From: Palsa-506 sp963709075
Lineage (GTDB): Bacteria; Actinomycetota; Actinomycetes; Streptosporangiales; Streptosporangiaceae
Reading direction: 5' to 3'
NCBI GenBank assembly: GCA_963709075.1
Contig: CAVPUY010000004.1
Span: forward strand, 62,001 to 126,000
DNA length: 64,000 nucleotides
In this document: positions 1 through 8,598 of the stretch, piece after piece
Layout: the number at the start of each line of letters is the position of its first letter
How positions within the stretch are numbered: position 1 is the first letter of the stretch
Program-made: the position numbers and the translations under genes
The notes under the pieces: model-generated
The model's input: the letters and a program-made list of their open reading frames with translations, nothing else
Database searches by the model: none
Told to the model about the DNA's origin: nothing

Positions 1-549
1 GTCCAGGCCGAACCGGTAGGCGGCGATCGACTTGAGCCCGACGGCGCCGCTGACCGCGGCGGTGAGCGCCGCCGAGAACCCAGCGGCGAAGCCAGCCGCG
101 GTCGTTCCGCCGCGGGCGACCTGCTCGGCGACCGCCTCGAGCCGGACGATCTCGCGAGCGGGCGTGCCGCTTGCCGCCGCGAGCTGCTCCGGGGTGGCAA
201 CCTGGTCGGCCTGGTAGCCGGTGTCCACCAGCCACTCCTGCACCTGCGCGGCGCGCAGCAGGCGGCGGCTCACCTCGGCGCCGCCGAGCTCGGCACGGCG
301 CCCGACGTAGCTCTCGGCCGGCACCGACGGCTCGAGGCCGAGGACCGGGGCGCACCAGCGGCGCACTGCGAAGCCGAGCTGGCTGTCGAACATTGACGTC
401 CCTGCCGGGCTCGGCCCGGTCCCCTCGTTCAGCAGCGACTCGAAGCCGGCCCGGTCGAGCTCGCCAAGCACGAAGCCGTGCACGTGGTGGTCGATCAGCG
501 CCAGCGGCTCGGCCGCCGCGTTGCCCGCATCGACCCGGATCTCGGCCAT
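1..549 (-). CDS. amidohydrolase-family protein (FluG N-domain-like), 3' end outside window
   Basis: Open without a stop from ATG 549 (or GTG 552) to the window edge, so about 183 N-terminal residues are seen. A metal-binding HxH type start, LIDHHVHG, lies near residue 18, as in TIM-barrel amidohydrolases; further down are FDSQLGFAVRRWCAPVLGL and a segment rich in Ala and Arg. The start overlaps the stop of the glutamine synthetase-like gene by a few bases, so the two are co-translated. In fungal FluG these two domains are fused in the opposite order, and adjacent amidohydrolase/GS-like pairs are known in actinobacteria. The substrate is unknown; a gamma-glutamyl or amide compound is an inference. 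Confidence 0.75.
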   Translation of the reverse strand, partial: MAEIRVDAGNAAAEPLALIDHHVHGFVLGELDRAGFESLLNEGTGPSPAGTSMFDSQLGFAVRRWCAPVLGLEPSVPAESYVGRRAELGGAEVSRRLLRAAQVQEWLVDTGYQADQVATPEQLAAASGTPAREIVRLEAVAEQVARGGTTAAGFAAGFSAALTAAVSGAVGLKSIAAYRFGLD

Positions 550-2011
550 CACCAGCGCCAGCGGGTCTGCGCGACGATGTCGTCCGGGCCGCGGCCGGCG
601 AAGAGCTCGGTCTCGCCCCGCCGGACGGCCAGGAACGCCTCGAACAGCGGGTCGCCCATCGCCTCGCGGAGCACGGCGCTCTGCTCCAGGTGCCCGGTCG
701 CCTCGGCCAGCGACTGCGGCAGCCTGCGGGCGCCGGGGTCGGCCAGCCCGGCGGCGGGCACGCCGACCGGGTCGCCTAGGGTCTCCGGCGGCAGCGTGCC
801 AGCGGAACGGAGCCCGGCAAGCCCGGCAGCCAGCAGCGAGCCGACCACCAGGTACGGGTTGGCGGCCAGGTCGAAGCACTTGATCTCAAGGTTGGCGCGG
901 GTGTCTTGCTCGCCGGACGAGCCGGTTACCAGCCGGAGCGCCGCCTCCCTGTTCTCCCGCCCCCAGCACTGGTAGGCGCCCGCCCAGTGCGACGGGACCA
1001 GCCGCAGGTAGCTGGTGACACTCGGCGCGCCGACCGCCGTCAGCCCCGGCAGCGCGGCGAGGATGCCGGCGGCGAACGCCTCGCCTTCGCCGGTCAGGCC
1101 GTGCCGGCCCGGCCGCCGGCCAGCAGGCTCTTCCCGTCCCGGCGGATGCTGAGGTGAACGTGCCCGCCGTTGCCGACCGACCCGGCGACCACCGACGGGG
1201 CGAACGATGCCTGGAAACCGGAGCGCGCCGACACCGCGCGGATCGTCTGGCGGACAAGCACGCTGTCGTCGGCCGCGGCCACCGGATCATTGGAACCGAC
1301 CGAGACCTCGAGCTGGCCCGCCGCGTACTCCGGGTGAAACTGCTCGACGACGATGCCCTGCTGCTCAAGCGCCGTCACCACGTCGCGCGCGTAATCGGAA
1401 AGCTCGATCACCCGGGTCATGCCGTAGGCGGGCCCCGCGCAGGCAGGCACGAACTGGCCGTCCTCGTCGGTGCCGGCCGCCCACTCCACCTCGAAGCTGA
1501 TCCGGGCCGTCAGGCCGCGCGCGAGCAGCGCGTCGGCCATCCGGCGGGCGAACGAGCGCTGGCACCCGGCATAGCGGCGCCCTTCCTGGGTGTAGCGGTC
1601 GACTGGCGCCCACGCCCAGCCAGGCTGCCCGGCCAGCGCGGTGACCCGGTCAAGCTCAGGAACCAGGCGCAGGTCCCCGTCCGGGCCGCCGATGTGCTTG
1701 CTGGTGGTGATGTCGTCGTTGACCAGGAACACGTCGAACACCGGTGACATGCCGACGCCCCAGCCGGCTGCCCGCTCCAGCCGGCCGAGCGGGATCGCCT
1801 TGACGCGCGCGATTCCGGTGTTGTCCACCCAGCACAGCGCCACCATCTGAGTGCCTGCCGCGCCGAGCCGCCCGGCCACGGCGCCCGCCCGGCTGACCAG
1901 CTCGGCCCGCCGCTCCGCGGTCAGCTCGACCGGGCCGATCGCTGCTTCCCGCCCGGCCTCGCCCGCGTCGGCGAGCCCGCTGACATCACCTTCTTGACCA
2001 GTCACCGGCAC
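549..2011 (-). CDS. glutamine synthetase-like protein (gamma-glutamyl ligase family), one frameshift
   Basis: About 487 residues, the usual length of a type I GS catalytic chain. The N-terminal part (2011 to about 1110) has VALCWVDNTGIARVKAIPL, FEVEW in the glutamate/ATP site, QFHPEYAAGQLEVSVG and GNGGHVHLSI, the GS nucleotide/ammonia-site motif. The C-terminal part continues in another frame with YLRLVPSHWAGAYQCWGRENREAALR and NLEIKCFDLAANPYL, the arginine/glutamate-binding region. The break lies near 1105-1125 in a GGCCGGGCCGG run and behaves like one missing base. Pairing with an amidohydrolase rather than nitrogen genes argues for a FluG-like ligase acting on an amine other than ammonia, not housekeeping GlnA. 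Confidence 0.8.
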
Positions 2012-2046
2012 CTCATCACTGCCTCGGCACGCGTTGGCGCGGAATC

Positions 2047-2074
2047 CCGGAAATATAACAGCCGGGGTTTCCGG
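2047..2074. promoter_or_regulatory. possible operator/promoter region upstream of the GS-like gene
   Basis: An inverted repeat CCGGAAA ... TTTCCGG (7-bp arms, 14-bp spacer) around a rare AT-rich stretch (AAATATAAC) lies about 40 bp upstream of the GS-like start. It could be a regulator site or part of a promoter; no known box is recognised. Confidence 0.25.
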
Positions 2075-2150
2075 CCCGAATCAGCAGCAGACCGCCGGGC
2101 CCGAGGCCAGCCCGCCGCGGCGGCGAGCAGCAGGGGCCGGAGCGACCGCC

Positions 2151-2270
2151 GGCCACGGCGGAGCAGCTGGGCCTGGAGCCGCCGCCGGCCACGGCGGAGC
2201 AGCTGGGCCTGGAGCCGCCGCCGGCCACGGCGGAGCAGCTGGGCCTGGAGCCGCCGTCGGCCGCAGCGGC
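2151..2270. repeat. 36-bp tandem repeat, about 3.3 copies
   Basis: The unit beginning GGCCACGGCGGAGCAGCTGG recurs at 2151, 2187 and 2223, with a degenerate fourth start at 2259. It lies in the non-coding gap between the divergent GS-like and MpaB-like genes. All frames stay open only because the unit is a multiple of three and very GC-rich; no gene is called. Confidence 0.85.
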
Positions 2271-2281
2271 GCGTTGCCTAG

Positions 2282-2337
2282 GTGGTGGATCGCGCAATCG
2301 CGCACACAGGAAGGTGCGCGATCGCGCGATCCACCAC
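2282..2337. repeat. inverted repeat with 24-bp arms and 8-bp loop
   Basis: Arms 2282-2305 and 2314-2337 match with a single mismatch; each contains the core GTGGTGGATCGCGC. The same core returns at 2391-2403 (reverse orientation) and at 54345-54360. It lies about 160 bp upstream of the MpaB-like start and could form a strong hairpin or cruciform. Neither arm looks like a standard terminator because no T-run follows. Confidence 0.75.
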
Positions 2338-2452
2338 GTGCGGACCGGGCCGGGACCGGCGGGCCGGGCACGGGAAGCGGGCCGCGGCGGCGCGATCCAC
2401 CATGTGCGGACCGAGGTGCGGACCGGGCCGGGACCGGCGGGCCGGGCACGGG
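2338..2452. repeat. duplicated 37-bp segment
   Basis: A 37-bp sequence beginning GTGCGGACCGGGCCGGGACC occurs at 2338-2374 and again at 2416-2452, separated by a GC-rich piece that carries another copy of the GCGATCCACCA core. Together with the 36-bp repeat and the inverted repeat this fills the whole 2.1-2.46 kb gap; no gene is seen there. Confidence 0.75.
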
Positions 2453-2496
2453 CCGGGGAGACCGGGCATTGCCGGCCAGTGGGTAGTTTGGCAAGC

Positions 2497-3412
2497 ATGA
2501 GCCATCCGCACGCCGACCAGCAGCCCGCCCCGTACGGGACCGTGGCCGGCCTGGTCGAGCGCTCGGCGGCGGCCTACGCGGCCGGCGTGCCCGAGCAGCC
2601 TGCCGACGACGGCTTCTTCGGGCCGGCCAGCGTCACCTGGCGGATCAGCGCCGACCTGGCCGCGCCGGTGGCCGGCCTGCGGGCGCTGCTGATGCAGGCG
2701 CTGCACCCGCTCGCGATGGCCGGCGTCGACCAGCACAGCAACTGGCGCCAGGACCCGGTCGGCAGGCTGGCCGCCACGTCGGCGTATGTCACGACGGTCA
2801 GCTTCGGCGAGCGGGCGGCCGCCGAGCGGGCCGCCGCCATCGTCCGCCGGATCCACGAGCGGGTCCGCGGCACCGACCCGGTGACCGGGCGGTCCTACGC
2901 GGCCGGCGATCCCGCGCTGCTGCTCTGGGTGCATGCCGGCCTGGTCGATTCGGCCATCGCCGCCCGGCAGGCACTCGGCACCCCGCTGCCGCCCGGCGAC
3001 GCCGACCAGTACGTCGCCGAGATGGTCGTCGCCGCCGAGCTCGTCGGCGTGCCGGCTCTCATGATCCCCGCCAGCACCGCCGAGCTTGACGCCTACATCG
3101 CCTCGGTCCGGCCCGAGCTGCGCTGCACTCCGGCGGCCGCCGAGTCGATGGCCTACCTGCTGGATTCCGCCCGGCCTTGACTCCGGCATCGCGGAGATCT
3201 GGCAGGACATCAGGGACGCCGCGATCGCGACCCTGCCGGACTGGGCCAGGGAAATGTACGGCTACCCGGCGCCGCCCGTGCTGACACCGGCCCGGCGGAC
3301 CGAGATCCGGCAGGCGCTCGGCGTGCTTGACGCCGTCTACCTCAGCGAGCCAGGCGTGCTCGAGGCCAGGCAGCGGATCGCGCTCCGGGTGCGGACGGCC
3401 CGGCCGGCGTGA
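2497..3412 (+). CDS. MpaB-like oxygenase family protein (DUF2236), one frameshift
   Basis: About 304 residues from ATG 2497 (MSHPHADQQPAP). FFGPASVTWRISADLAAPVAGLRALLMQALHPLAMAGVDQHS is typical of the MpaB/rubber-oxygenase (Lcp-like, DUF2236) family, which binds haem b through a conserved His; ALHP near residue 68 is the likely helix. LLLWVHAGLVDSAI also fits. The frame breaks near 3165-3176, behaving like a one-base insertion, and resumes as GLDSGIAEIWQDIRDAAIATLPDWAREMYGYP to stop 3412. The stop overlaps the GTG of the kinase gene. The substrate is unknown; oxidation of a hydrophobic compound is inferred from the family. Confidence 0.78.
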
Positions 3413-4848
3413 GGAAGCTGCTGGCCGGGACCGCGATCGGCGGCGCGATCGCTGTCCTCGCGCTGGCCGTGACGCGCCGGCGGCTCGGGCGGCTGCGCGC
3501 CAGCCGCGGGCTGGCCGCGCTCGGCCTCGCCGCGCGCGGCGGTGCCAGGTACGCGGCCGGCGCGCCGCGGCTGTTCGCCGCGGCCGGCGAGAACCGGCAG
3601 CAGCTGCGTCATGACCTCGCCCTGCAGACCGCCGAGGACGTCGCAAGCACGCTCGGGGCGATGAAGGGCGTGCTGATGAAGATCGGCCAGATGGCCAGCT
3701 ACGTCGACGACGGCCTGGCGCCCGCGGTCCGGCGCACCCTGTCCCGGCTGCAGGACAGCGTTCCGCCGATGAGCCAGGAACTCGCCGCCGGCGTCGTCGA
3801 GGAAGAGCTCGGGATGCCGCCGGAGCGCGCGTTCGCCAGCTGGGACCCGGAGCCGATCGCGGCCGCGTCGATCGGGCAGGTGCACCGGGCGATCACCCAT
3901 GACGGCCGCGCGGTGGCGGTGAAGGTGCAGTACCCGGGCATCGCCGAGACCATCGCGGCGGACCTGAGCAACGTCGCGCTGCTGCGCCGGATGCTGAAGA
4001 TCACCGCGCCGGCCCAGGACGTCGACGCGCTGCTCGGCGAGCTGCGCGACCGCGTAGTCGAGGAACTCGACTACCGGCGGGAGGCGGACAACCAGCGGCT
4101 GATCGCGGCCTACTACGACGGCCACCCGACGATTCACATCCCTGCGGTCGTCGGCGAGCTGTCGACCAGGCGGCTGATCACCAGCGAGCTGTCCGGCGGC
4201 GCCAGGTTCGCCGAGCTGGCGGGCTGGTCGCAGGAAGAACGCGACCTGGCCGCCGAGACCATCTACCGCTTCGTGTTCCGCAGCCTGTATGAGGTGCATG
4301 CCTTCAACGGCGACCCGCATCCGGGCAACTACCTGTTTCACGGCGGCGGCCGGGTCACCTTCCTCGACTTCGGGCTGGTCAAGCATTTCACCCCGGACGA
4401 GCTGCGGCCGCTCATGCAGATGGCGCGCAACCTGTGCGTGGAGCAGGACCCGGAGGCGTTCCGGCGCAGCCTGGAGGACGCCGGCTTCCTGCGCCCGGCC
4501 GCGCCGCTGAGCACCGAGACGATCGTCGAGCACCTGGCCGTCTTCTACGAGACCATCCGCAAGCCGGGACGACTGACCGTGACCAGCGACTACGCCTCGG
4601 CAGTAGTCCGCAGGTTCTTCGACGTGCGCAGCCCGGTCGCCGACTACGTGAGCATCCCGCGGTCCTACGTGATCCTGCAGCGCATCAACCTCGGCCTGTT
4701 CGCGGTGCTCGGCGAGCTGACCGCGACCGCGGACTGGCGGGCCATCGCGGAGGAGATCTGGCCGTTCGTGCTGGCCCCGCCGTCCACCGCGATGGGCGAA
4801 GCCGAAGCCGAATGGCGGGCGGGCCGCCGGCCACCACGGCGAGCCTGA
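3409..4848 (+). CDS. ABC1/UbiB (AarF) atypical protein kinase-like protein
   Basis: 479 residues from GTG 3409, overlapping the previous stop (GTGA). All ABC1 hallmarks are present: KIGQMASY (KxGQ motif, about residue 91), the Ala-rich loop AAASIGQVH in place of a Gly-rich P-loop, VAVKVQYPG (ATP-binding Lys), FNGDPHPGNYLF and FLDFGLVKHF (DFG metal-binding Asp). A hydrophobic, Arg-flanked N-terminus (residues 8-25) may be a membrane anchor. Bacterial family members support ubiquinone or lipid metabolism; in actinobacteria without ubiquinone the role is less clear. Translational coupling suggests a job with the MpaB-like protein. Confidence 0.85.
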   Translation: MRKLLAGTAIGGAIAVLALAVTRRRLGRLRASRGLAALGLAARGGARYAAGAPRLFAAAGENRQQLRHDLALQTAEDVASTLGAMKGVLMKIGQMASYVDDGLAPAVRRTLSRLQDSVPPMSQELAAGVVEEELGMPPERAFASWDPEPIAAASIGQVHRAITHDGRAVAVKVQYPGIAETIAADLSNVALLRRMLKITAPAQDVDALLGELRDRVVEELDYRREADNQRLIAAYYDGHPTIHIPAVVGELSTRRLITSELSGGARFAELAGWSQEERDLAAETIYRFVFRSLYEVHAFNGDPHPGNYLFHGGGRVTFLDFGLVKHFTPDELRPLMQMARNLCVEQDPEAFRRSLEDAGFLRPAAPLSTETIVEHLAVFYETIRKPGRLTVTSDYASAVVRRFFDVRSPVADYVSIPRSYVILQRINLGLFAVLGELTATADWRAIAEEIWPFVLAPPSTAMGEAEAEWRAGRRPPRRA

Positions 4849-4918
4849 CCTGAGCCGCCGGCGGCACCGGCCAGGGCGGTTGGCGGCCGGGCACGTGCTG
4901 CTGCGTAATTTAAAATGG

Positions 4919-5872
4919 CTAGTAGCGGGCGCCGACGACGCGCGCGGCCAGCGGGTCGAGCACGGCCAGCTCGGCCGGCGTGAGCGTGATGTCCACCGCC
5001 GCGACGTTCTGCTCCAGCCACTTCACCCGCTTGGTGCCTGGGATCGGCACTACCGGGATGCCGAGCCGGCTGCCCTGGGCGTACACCCAGGCGAGGGCCA
5101 CCTGCGCGGGCGCGGCTTCCCTGGCCACGGCCACCCCGCGGACGGCGTCGGCGATGGCCTGGTTGGCCTGCCCGGCCTCGCCGGTGAAACGCGGGTTGCG
5201 GCTGCGGAAGTCCTTCGCGTCGATCGCCCGCACGTCTACCGTGCCGGTCAGGAAGCCGCGGCCGAGCGGGGAGTACGGCACCAGCCCGACGCCGAGCTCG
5301 CGCAGGGCGGCCAGCACCTTCGTCTCCGGATCCCTGGCCCAGAGCGAGTACTCGCTCTGCACGGCCGCGATCGGGTGCACGGCATGGGCGCGGCGCAGCT
5401 GGTCGCTGTCGGCTTCGGAGAGGCCGAGGTGGCGTACCTTGCCCTCGGCGACAAGCTCGGCCATCGCGCCGACGGTCTCCTCGATCTCCGCGGTCTGCGG
5501 CGGCCGGTGCAGGTAGTAGAGGTCGATCACCTCCGCGCCGAGGCGCAGCAGGGACGCCTCACAGGCCCGCTTGACGTAGCGGCGCTCGCCGCGGACCACC
5601 CGCTTGTCGTCGCCCGCCGTCCGGTCGATGCCGAATTTCGTGGCCAGCTGCACCTCGTCCCTGCGACCGGTGATCGCGCGGCCGACCAGGACCTCGTTGT
5701 GCCCGGCGCCGTAGATGTCGGCCGTGTCGATGAACGTCACGCCGAGGTCGAGCGCGCGGCGGATCGTCGCGATCGACTCGTCCCAGTCGGTCTGGCCGTA
5801 GAACTCGCTCATGCCCATGCAGCCGAGCCCCTGGGCCGGCACGGACAGCCCGCCGAGTGAAACCTTGTGCAC
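4919..5872 (-). CDS. aldo/keto reductase (AKR13-like)
   Basis: 317 residues. The catalytic tetrad is visible: Asp49 and Tyr54 (FIDTADIYG), Lys79 (LATKFG) and His122 (YYLHRPP). The C-terminal NADPH-binding loop PIPGTKRVKWLEQNV is intact. It is an NADPH-dependent carbonyl reductase of unknown substrate, cytosolic. It is convergent with the UbiB-like gene and transcribed in the same direction as the methyltransferase upstream (75-bp gap), possibly sharing its promoter. Confidence 0.88.
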   Translation of the reverse strand: MHKVSLGGLSVPAQGLGCMGMSEFYGQTDWDESIATIRRALDLGVTFIDTADIYGAGHNEVLVGRAITGRRDEVQLATKFGIDRTAGDDKRVVRGERRYVKRACEASLLRLGAEVIDLYYLHRPPQTAEIEETVGAMAELVAEGKVRHLGLSEADSDQLRRAHAVHPIAAVQSEYSLWARDPETKVLAALRELGVGLVPYSPLGRGFLTGTVDVRAIDAKDFRSRNPRFTGEAGQANQAIADAVRGVAVAREAAPAQVALAWVYAQGSRLGIPVVPIPGTKRVKWLEQNVAAVDITLTPAELAVLDPLAARVVGARY

Positions 5873-5947
5873 GTCAGCCCTTCCTAACCTGGTTGGCCCC
5901 TGCGGTCGTTTGCGCGCGTGCCGTCGGCGCGGCTGCCGTCCGGCTGG

Positions 5948-6517
5948 CTAACGCTGCCCGGCTGTCGCGGCGAACCGCACCCGGTCGCCGTTGACCTCGG
6001 CACTGGCATCGGCGAACCCGGCGGCGCTGAGACGGCCCGCCATGGTGCCGGGGTCGACCGGCACGAAGATGTCGCCTTCGTGCAGCCTGCGCCGGTCCGG
6101 CGTGTCCAGCCCGTCGCAGCCGACCAGGACTCCGCCGGGCCGCAGCACCCTGCGCAGCTCGGCAAGCGCCGCGTCCTGCAGGCCGGCGGACGGGATGTGA
6201 TGCAGCATGGTCAGGCAGGCAGCCGACGAGAACCGCCCGCCGGGGAGCGGCAGGCTCGTCGCGTCCGCGGCGATCACCTCGACGTTGGTGCCAGCCAGCC
6301 GGGCGGCAAGCTGAGCCGCGAGATCGGCATCAAGCTCCACCGCGGTGACCCTGGCGGCATGCCGTCGCAGCACGTCCGTGGTCAGTCCTGGCCCGGCGCC
6401 GATCTCCAGCAGGTCATCGCCCAGGTCGTAGCCGTCAAGGACCCACGGCAGCAGCTCGTCTTCCACCAGCCTCGCCCATTCCGGGCTTGAACACTTTGCC
6501 AGGTGAGCCTCATTCAC
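5948..6517 (-). CDS. class I SAM-dependent methyltransferase
   Basis: 189 residues from ATG 6517. Motif I is LLEIGAGPG (about residues 36-44), followed by VTAVELD (acidic end of beta-2), AADATSLPLPGGRFSSAACLTMLHHI (motifs II/III) and LRRVLRPGGVLVGCD (post III). This is the UbiE/Methyltransf_11 type acting on a small molecule or lipid. Only 145 bp separate it from the divergent SufR-like gene, so the promoters lie together. The substrate cannot be predicted. Confidence 0.82.
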   Translation of the reverse strand: MNEAHLAKCSSPEWARLVEDELLPWVLDGYDLGDDLLEIGAGPGLTTDVLRRHAARVTAVELDADLAAQLAARLAGTNVEVIAADATSLPLPGGRFSSAACLTMLHHIPSAGLQDAALAELRRVLRPGGVLVGCDGLDTPDRRRLHEGDIFVPVDPGTMAGRLSAAGFADASAEVNGDRVRFAATAGQR

Positions 6518-6632
6518 TCACGCGATTCTACCGGCGGCGGCTGACCGGGTCTCGCTGCCGGCGGCCACCCGGCCTGCGCCCGGATGAAGCCGGGCCGGAT
6601 TTCCGCACGAAGACTGGCTCGTCCCCTATTTA

Positions 6633-6648
6633 ACCAAACTCTATTGGT
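6633..6648. promoter_or_regulatory. candidate operator of the SufR-like regulator
   Basis: ACCAA-ACTCTA-TTGGT, a 5-bp inverted repeat with a 6-bp spacer, lies in an AT-rich patch 15 bp upstream of the regulator's ATG and between two divergent genes. Its position suits autoregulation. The assignment is by position and symmetry only. Confidence 0.4.
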
Positions 6649-6662
6649 GATAGATTACAGCG

Positions 6663-7475
6663 ATGGAGCGGGAACTGCCCGGCCGCGCGGACCTGAGCGG
6701 CCTGGCCGCGGTCACTGGCCTCGGCGACGGGGTACGCAGCCAGCTCTATGCATACGTGTCCGGCAGCGCCGCCCCGGTCGGCCGGGACGAGGCAGCGGCC
6801 GCGGCGGGCATCGGCCGCGGGCTGGCCGCCTACCACCTGGACAAGCTCGTCGAGCTCGGCCTGCTCGCCGCCGCCTACCAGCGGCCCGCGGGCCGCTCTG
6901 GCCGGGGAGCGGGCCGCCCGGCCAAGGTCTACAGCCGCTCAGGGCGCGAGTTCGCCGTATCGGTGCCGCCGCGTGAGTATGGCCTCGCTGCCGGGCTGCT
7001 TGCCCGCGCCGTCGAGGCCGGCGGCGACACCAGCCGGGCAGCGCTGCGAGCCGCGGCCAGGCAGTGCGGCGCCGAACTGGGCCGGCGCCACCTGGCCAGT
7101 CACGCCAGGCTGCCAGGCGCCCGGCAGGCACGCGCCCGGCGGGCCGACACCCGCCAGGCCGAGACCCGCCAGGCCGCAGAGGCCGCATTGCGCGAGCACG
7201 GCTTCGAACCCTGGCATGATCAGAGCGGCACGATCCGGCTGCTTAACTGCCCGTTTCGCCAGCTGGCCGTCGAGCATCCCGACCTGACCTGCGGCATGAA
7301 CCTGGCGCTTATCGAGGGCATCACCGACGGTCTCGGCGCAACCGCGCTCCGTCCCGCGCTTGACCCGGGGCCAGGACGGTGTTGCGTTGTGATCGGGACG
7401 AGCGAGCCGGCCGGCCGGGACAGCGGGCCGACCAACGGAGAACGCGAGCCGACCAGCGGAGAAGGATTGCGATGA
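6663..7475 (+). CDS. SufR-like winged-helix transcriptional regulator with C-terminal cysteine cluster
   Basis: 270 residues. An N-terminal winged helix (about residues 20-90) includes VGRDEAAAAAGIGRGLAAYHLDKLVELGLL and a wing ending in GRPAKVYS. The C-terminal half carries LLNCPFRQLAVEHPDLTCGMN, ALIEGI and PGRCCVV, the Cys pattern used by SufR-type ArsR/DeoR relatives to hold an Fe-S cluster. A basic, low-complexity insert (RARRADTRQAETRQA) separates the halves. It overlaps the transaldolase start by ATGA, so regulator, tal and the flavoprotein form one operon, suggesting redox control of NADPH-linked carbon flow. No suf genes are nearby, so it is likely a paralogue. Confidence 0.72.
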   Translation: MERELPGRADLSGLAAVTGLGDGVRSQLYAYVSGSAAPVGRDEAAAAAGIGRGLAAYHLDKLVELGLLAAAYQRPAGRSGRGAGRPAKVYSRSGREFAVSVPPREYGLAAGLLARAVEAGGDTSRAALRAAARQCGAELGRRHLASHARLPGARQARARRADTRQAETRQAAEAALREHGFEPWHDQSGTIRLLNCPFRQLAVEHPDLTCGMNLALIEGITDGLGATALRPALDPGPGRCCVVIGTSEPAGRDSGPTNGEREPTSGEGLR

Positions 7476-8596
7476 CCGCCGCGCTAGCGGCCCTGAGCAG
7501 GGCCGGAGTATCGATCTGGCTGGATGACCTGAGCCGGCACCGGCTGGTGTCCGGCAGCCTGGCCGACCTGGCCGCCCATGACCACGTGGTCGGCGTGACC
7601 ACGAATCCCAGCATCTTCGCCAAGGCGATCACCAGCGGTGACGCGTACCGCCCGCAGCTGCGCGACCTGGCGGCCCGCGGGGTGGCCGTCCCCGAGGCGC
7701 TCCGCGCGCTGACCACTTTCGACGTCCGCTGGGCCTGCGACGTGCTGCGGCCCGCCTACGATGCCTCGGCCGGCCAGGACGGGCGGGTGTCGATCGAGGT
7801 CGACCCGCGGCTAGCGCACGACACCGCGGCCACGATCGCCGAGGCACGGGCGCTCTGGTGGCTGGTCGACCGGCCCAACCTGTTCATCAAGATCCCGGCC
7901 GCGCGGCAGGGCCTGCCGGCCATCGCCGCCTGCCTCGCCGAGGGGATCAGCATCAACGTCACGCTGATCTTCTCGCTGCAGCGCTACGACGCTGTCATGG
8001 ACGCCTTCCTTGACGGCATGGAGCGCGCCGCCCGGGCCGGCCATGACCTGACGTCGATGGCGTCGGTCGCCTCGTTCTTCGTGTCCAGGGTGGATACCGA
8101 GGTCGACGCCCGGCTGGACAAGATCGGAACCAGCGCCGCCGCGGCGCTGCGCGGCCGGGCCGCCATCGCGAACGCGCGGCTGGCCTATCAGCACTACGAG
8201 CGGGTCTTCTCCACCCCCAGGTGGGCTGCGCTCGCGGCCGCCGGGGCCAGGCCGCAGCGGCCGCTGTGGGCCTCGACGTCGGTCAAGGATCCGGCCTATC
8301 CGGATACCCGCTACGTGGTCGACCTGGTCGCGCCCGGCGTGGTCAACACGATGCCCGAGGCCACCATGCGCGAGGTCGCCGACCACGGCGACGTGCCGGC
8401 CGACTCGATCCGCGGCCACTACGCCGAGTCACATCGGGTGCTCGACGAGCTGCAGCAGCTCGGGATCGACTACGACGACGTCACGGCAACCCTCGAGGAC
8501 AACGGCGTTACCACGTTCGACAACGCCTGGAGGCAGCTCGGCGAGCAGCTGGCCGACACCCTGCGGGCACAGCCAGCACGGCAGCAGAGGAGCTGA
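7472..8596 (+). CDS. tal: transaldolase
   Basis: 374 residues from ATG 7472, preceded by GGAGAAGGA; the longer upstream-start reading is rejected because this ATG overlaps the regulator stop (ATGA). It transfers a dihydroxyacetone unit between sugar phosphates in the pentose phosphate pathway. VGVTTNPSIFAKAI and the Schiff-base Lys140 in NLFIKIPA are present, with INVTLIFSLQRY, the SVASFFVSRVDTEVD segment, and ASTSVKDPAYPDTRYV. Length matches the long actinobacterial/cyanobacterial type. The product stays in the cytosol. Operon partners are a SufR-like regulator and a flavoprotein reductase. Confidence 0.93.
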   Translation: MTAALAALSRAGVSIWLDDLSRHRLVSGSLADLAAHDHVVGVTTNPSIFAKAITSGDAYRPQLRDLAARGVAVPEALRALTTFDVRWACDVLRPAYDASAGQDGRVSIEVDPRLAHDTAATIAEARALWWLVDRPNLFIKIPAARQGLPAIAACLAEGISINVTLIFSLQRYDAVMDAFLDGMERAARAGHDLTSMASVASFFVSRVDTEVDARLDKIGTSAAAALRGRAAIANARLAYQHYERVFSTPRWAALAAAGARPQRPLWASTSVKDPAYPDTRYVVDLVAPGVVNTMPEATMREVADHGDVPADSIRGHYAESHRVLDELQQLGIDYDDVTATLEDNGVTTFDNAWRQLGEQLADTLRAQPARQQRS

Positions 8597-8598
8597 GC

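Noticed and set aside
2034..2500. Overlapping frames of 137-160 residues in the 2.0-2.5 kb gap on both strands
   Set aside because: They translate the 36-bp and 37-bp repeats; none has a ribosome site or non-repetitive core.
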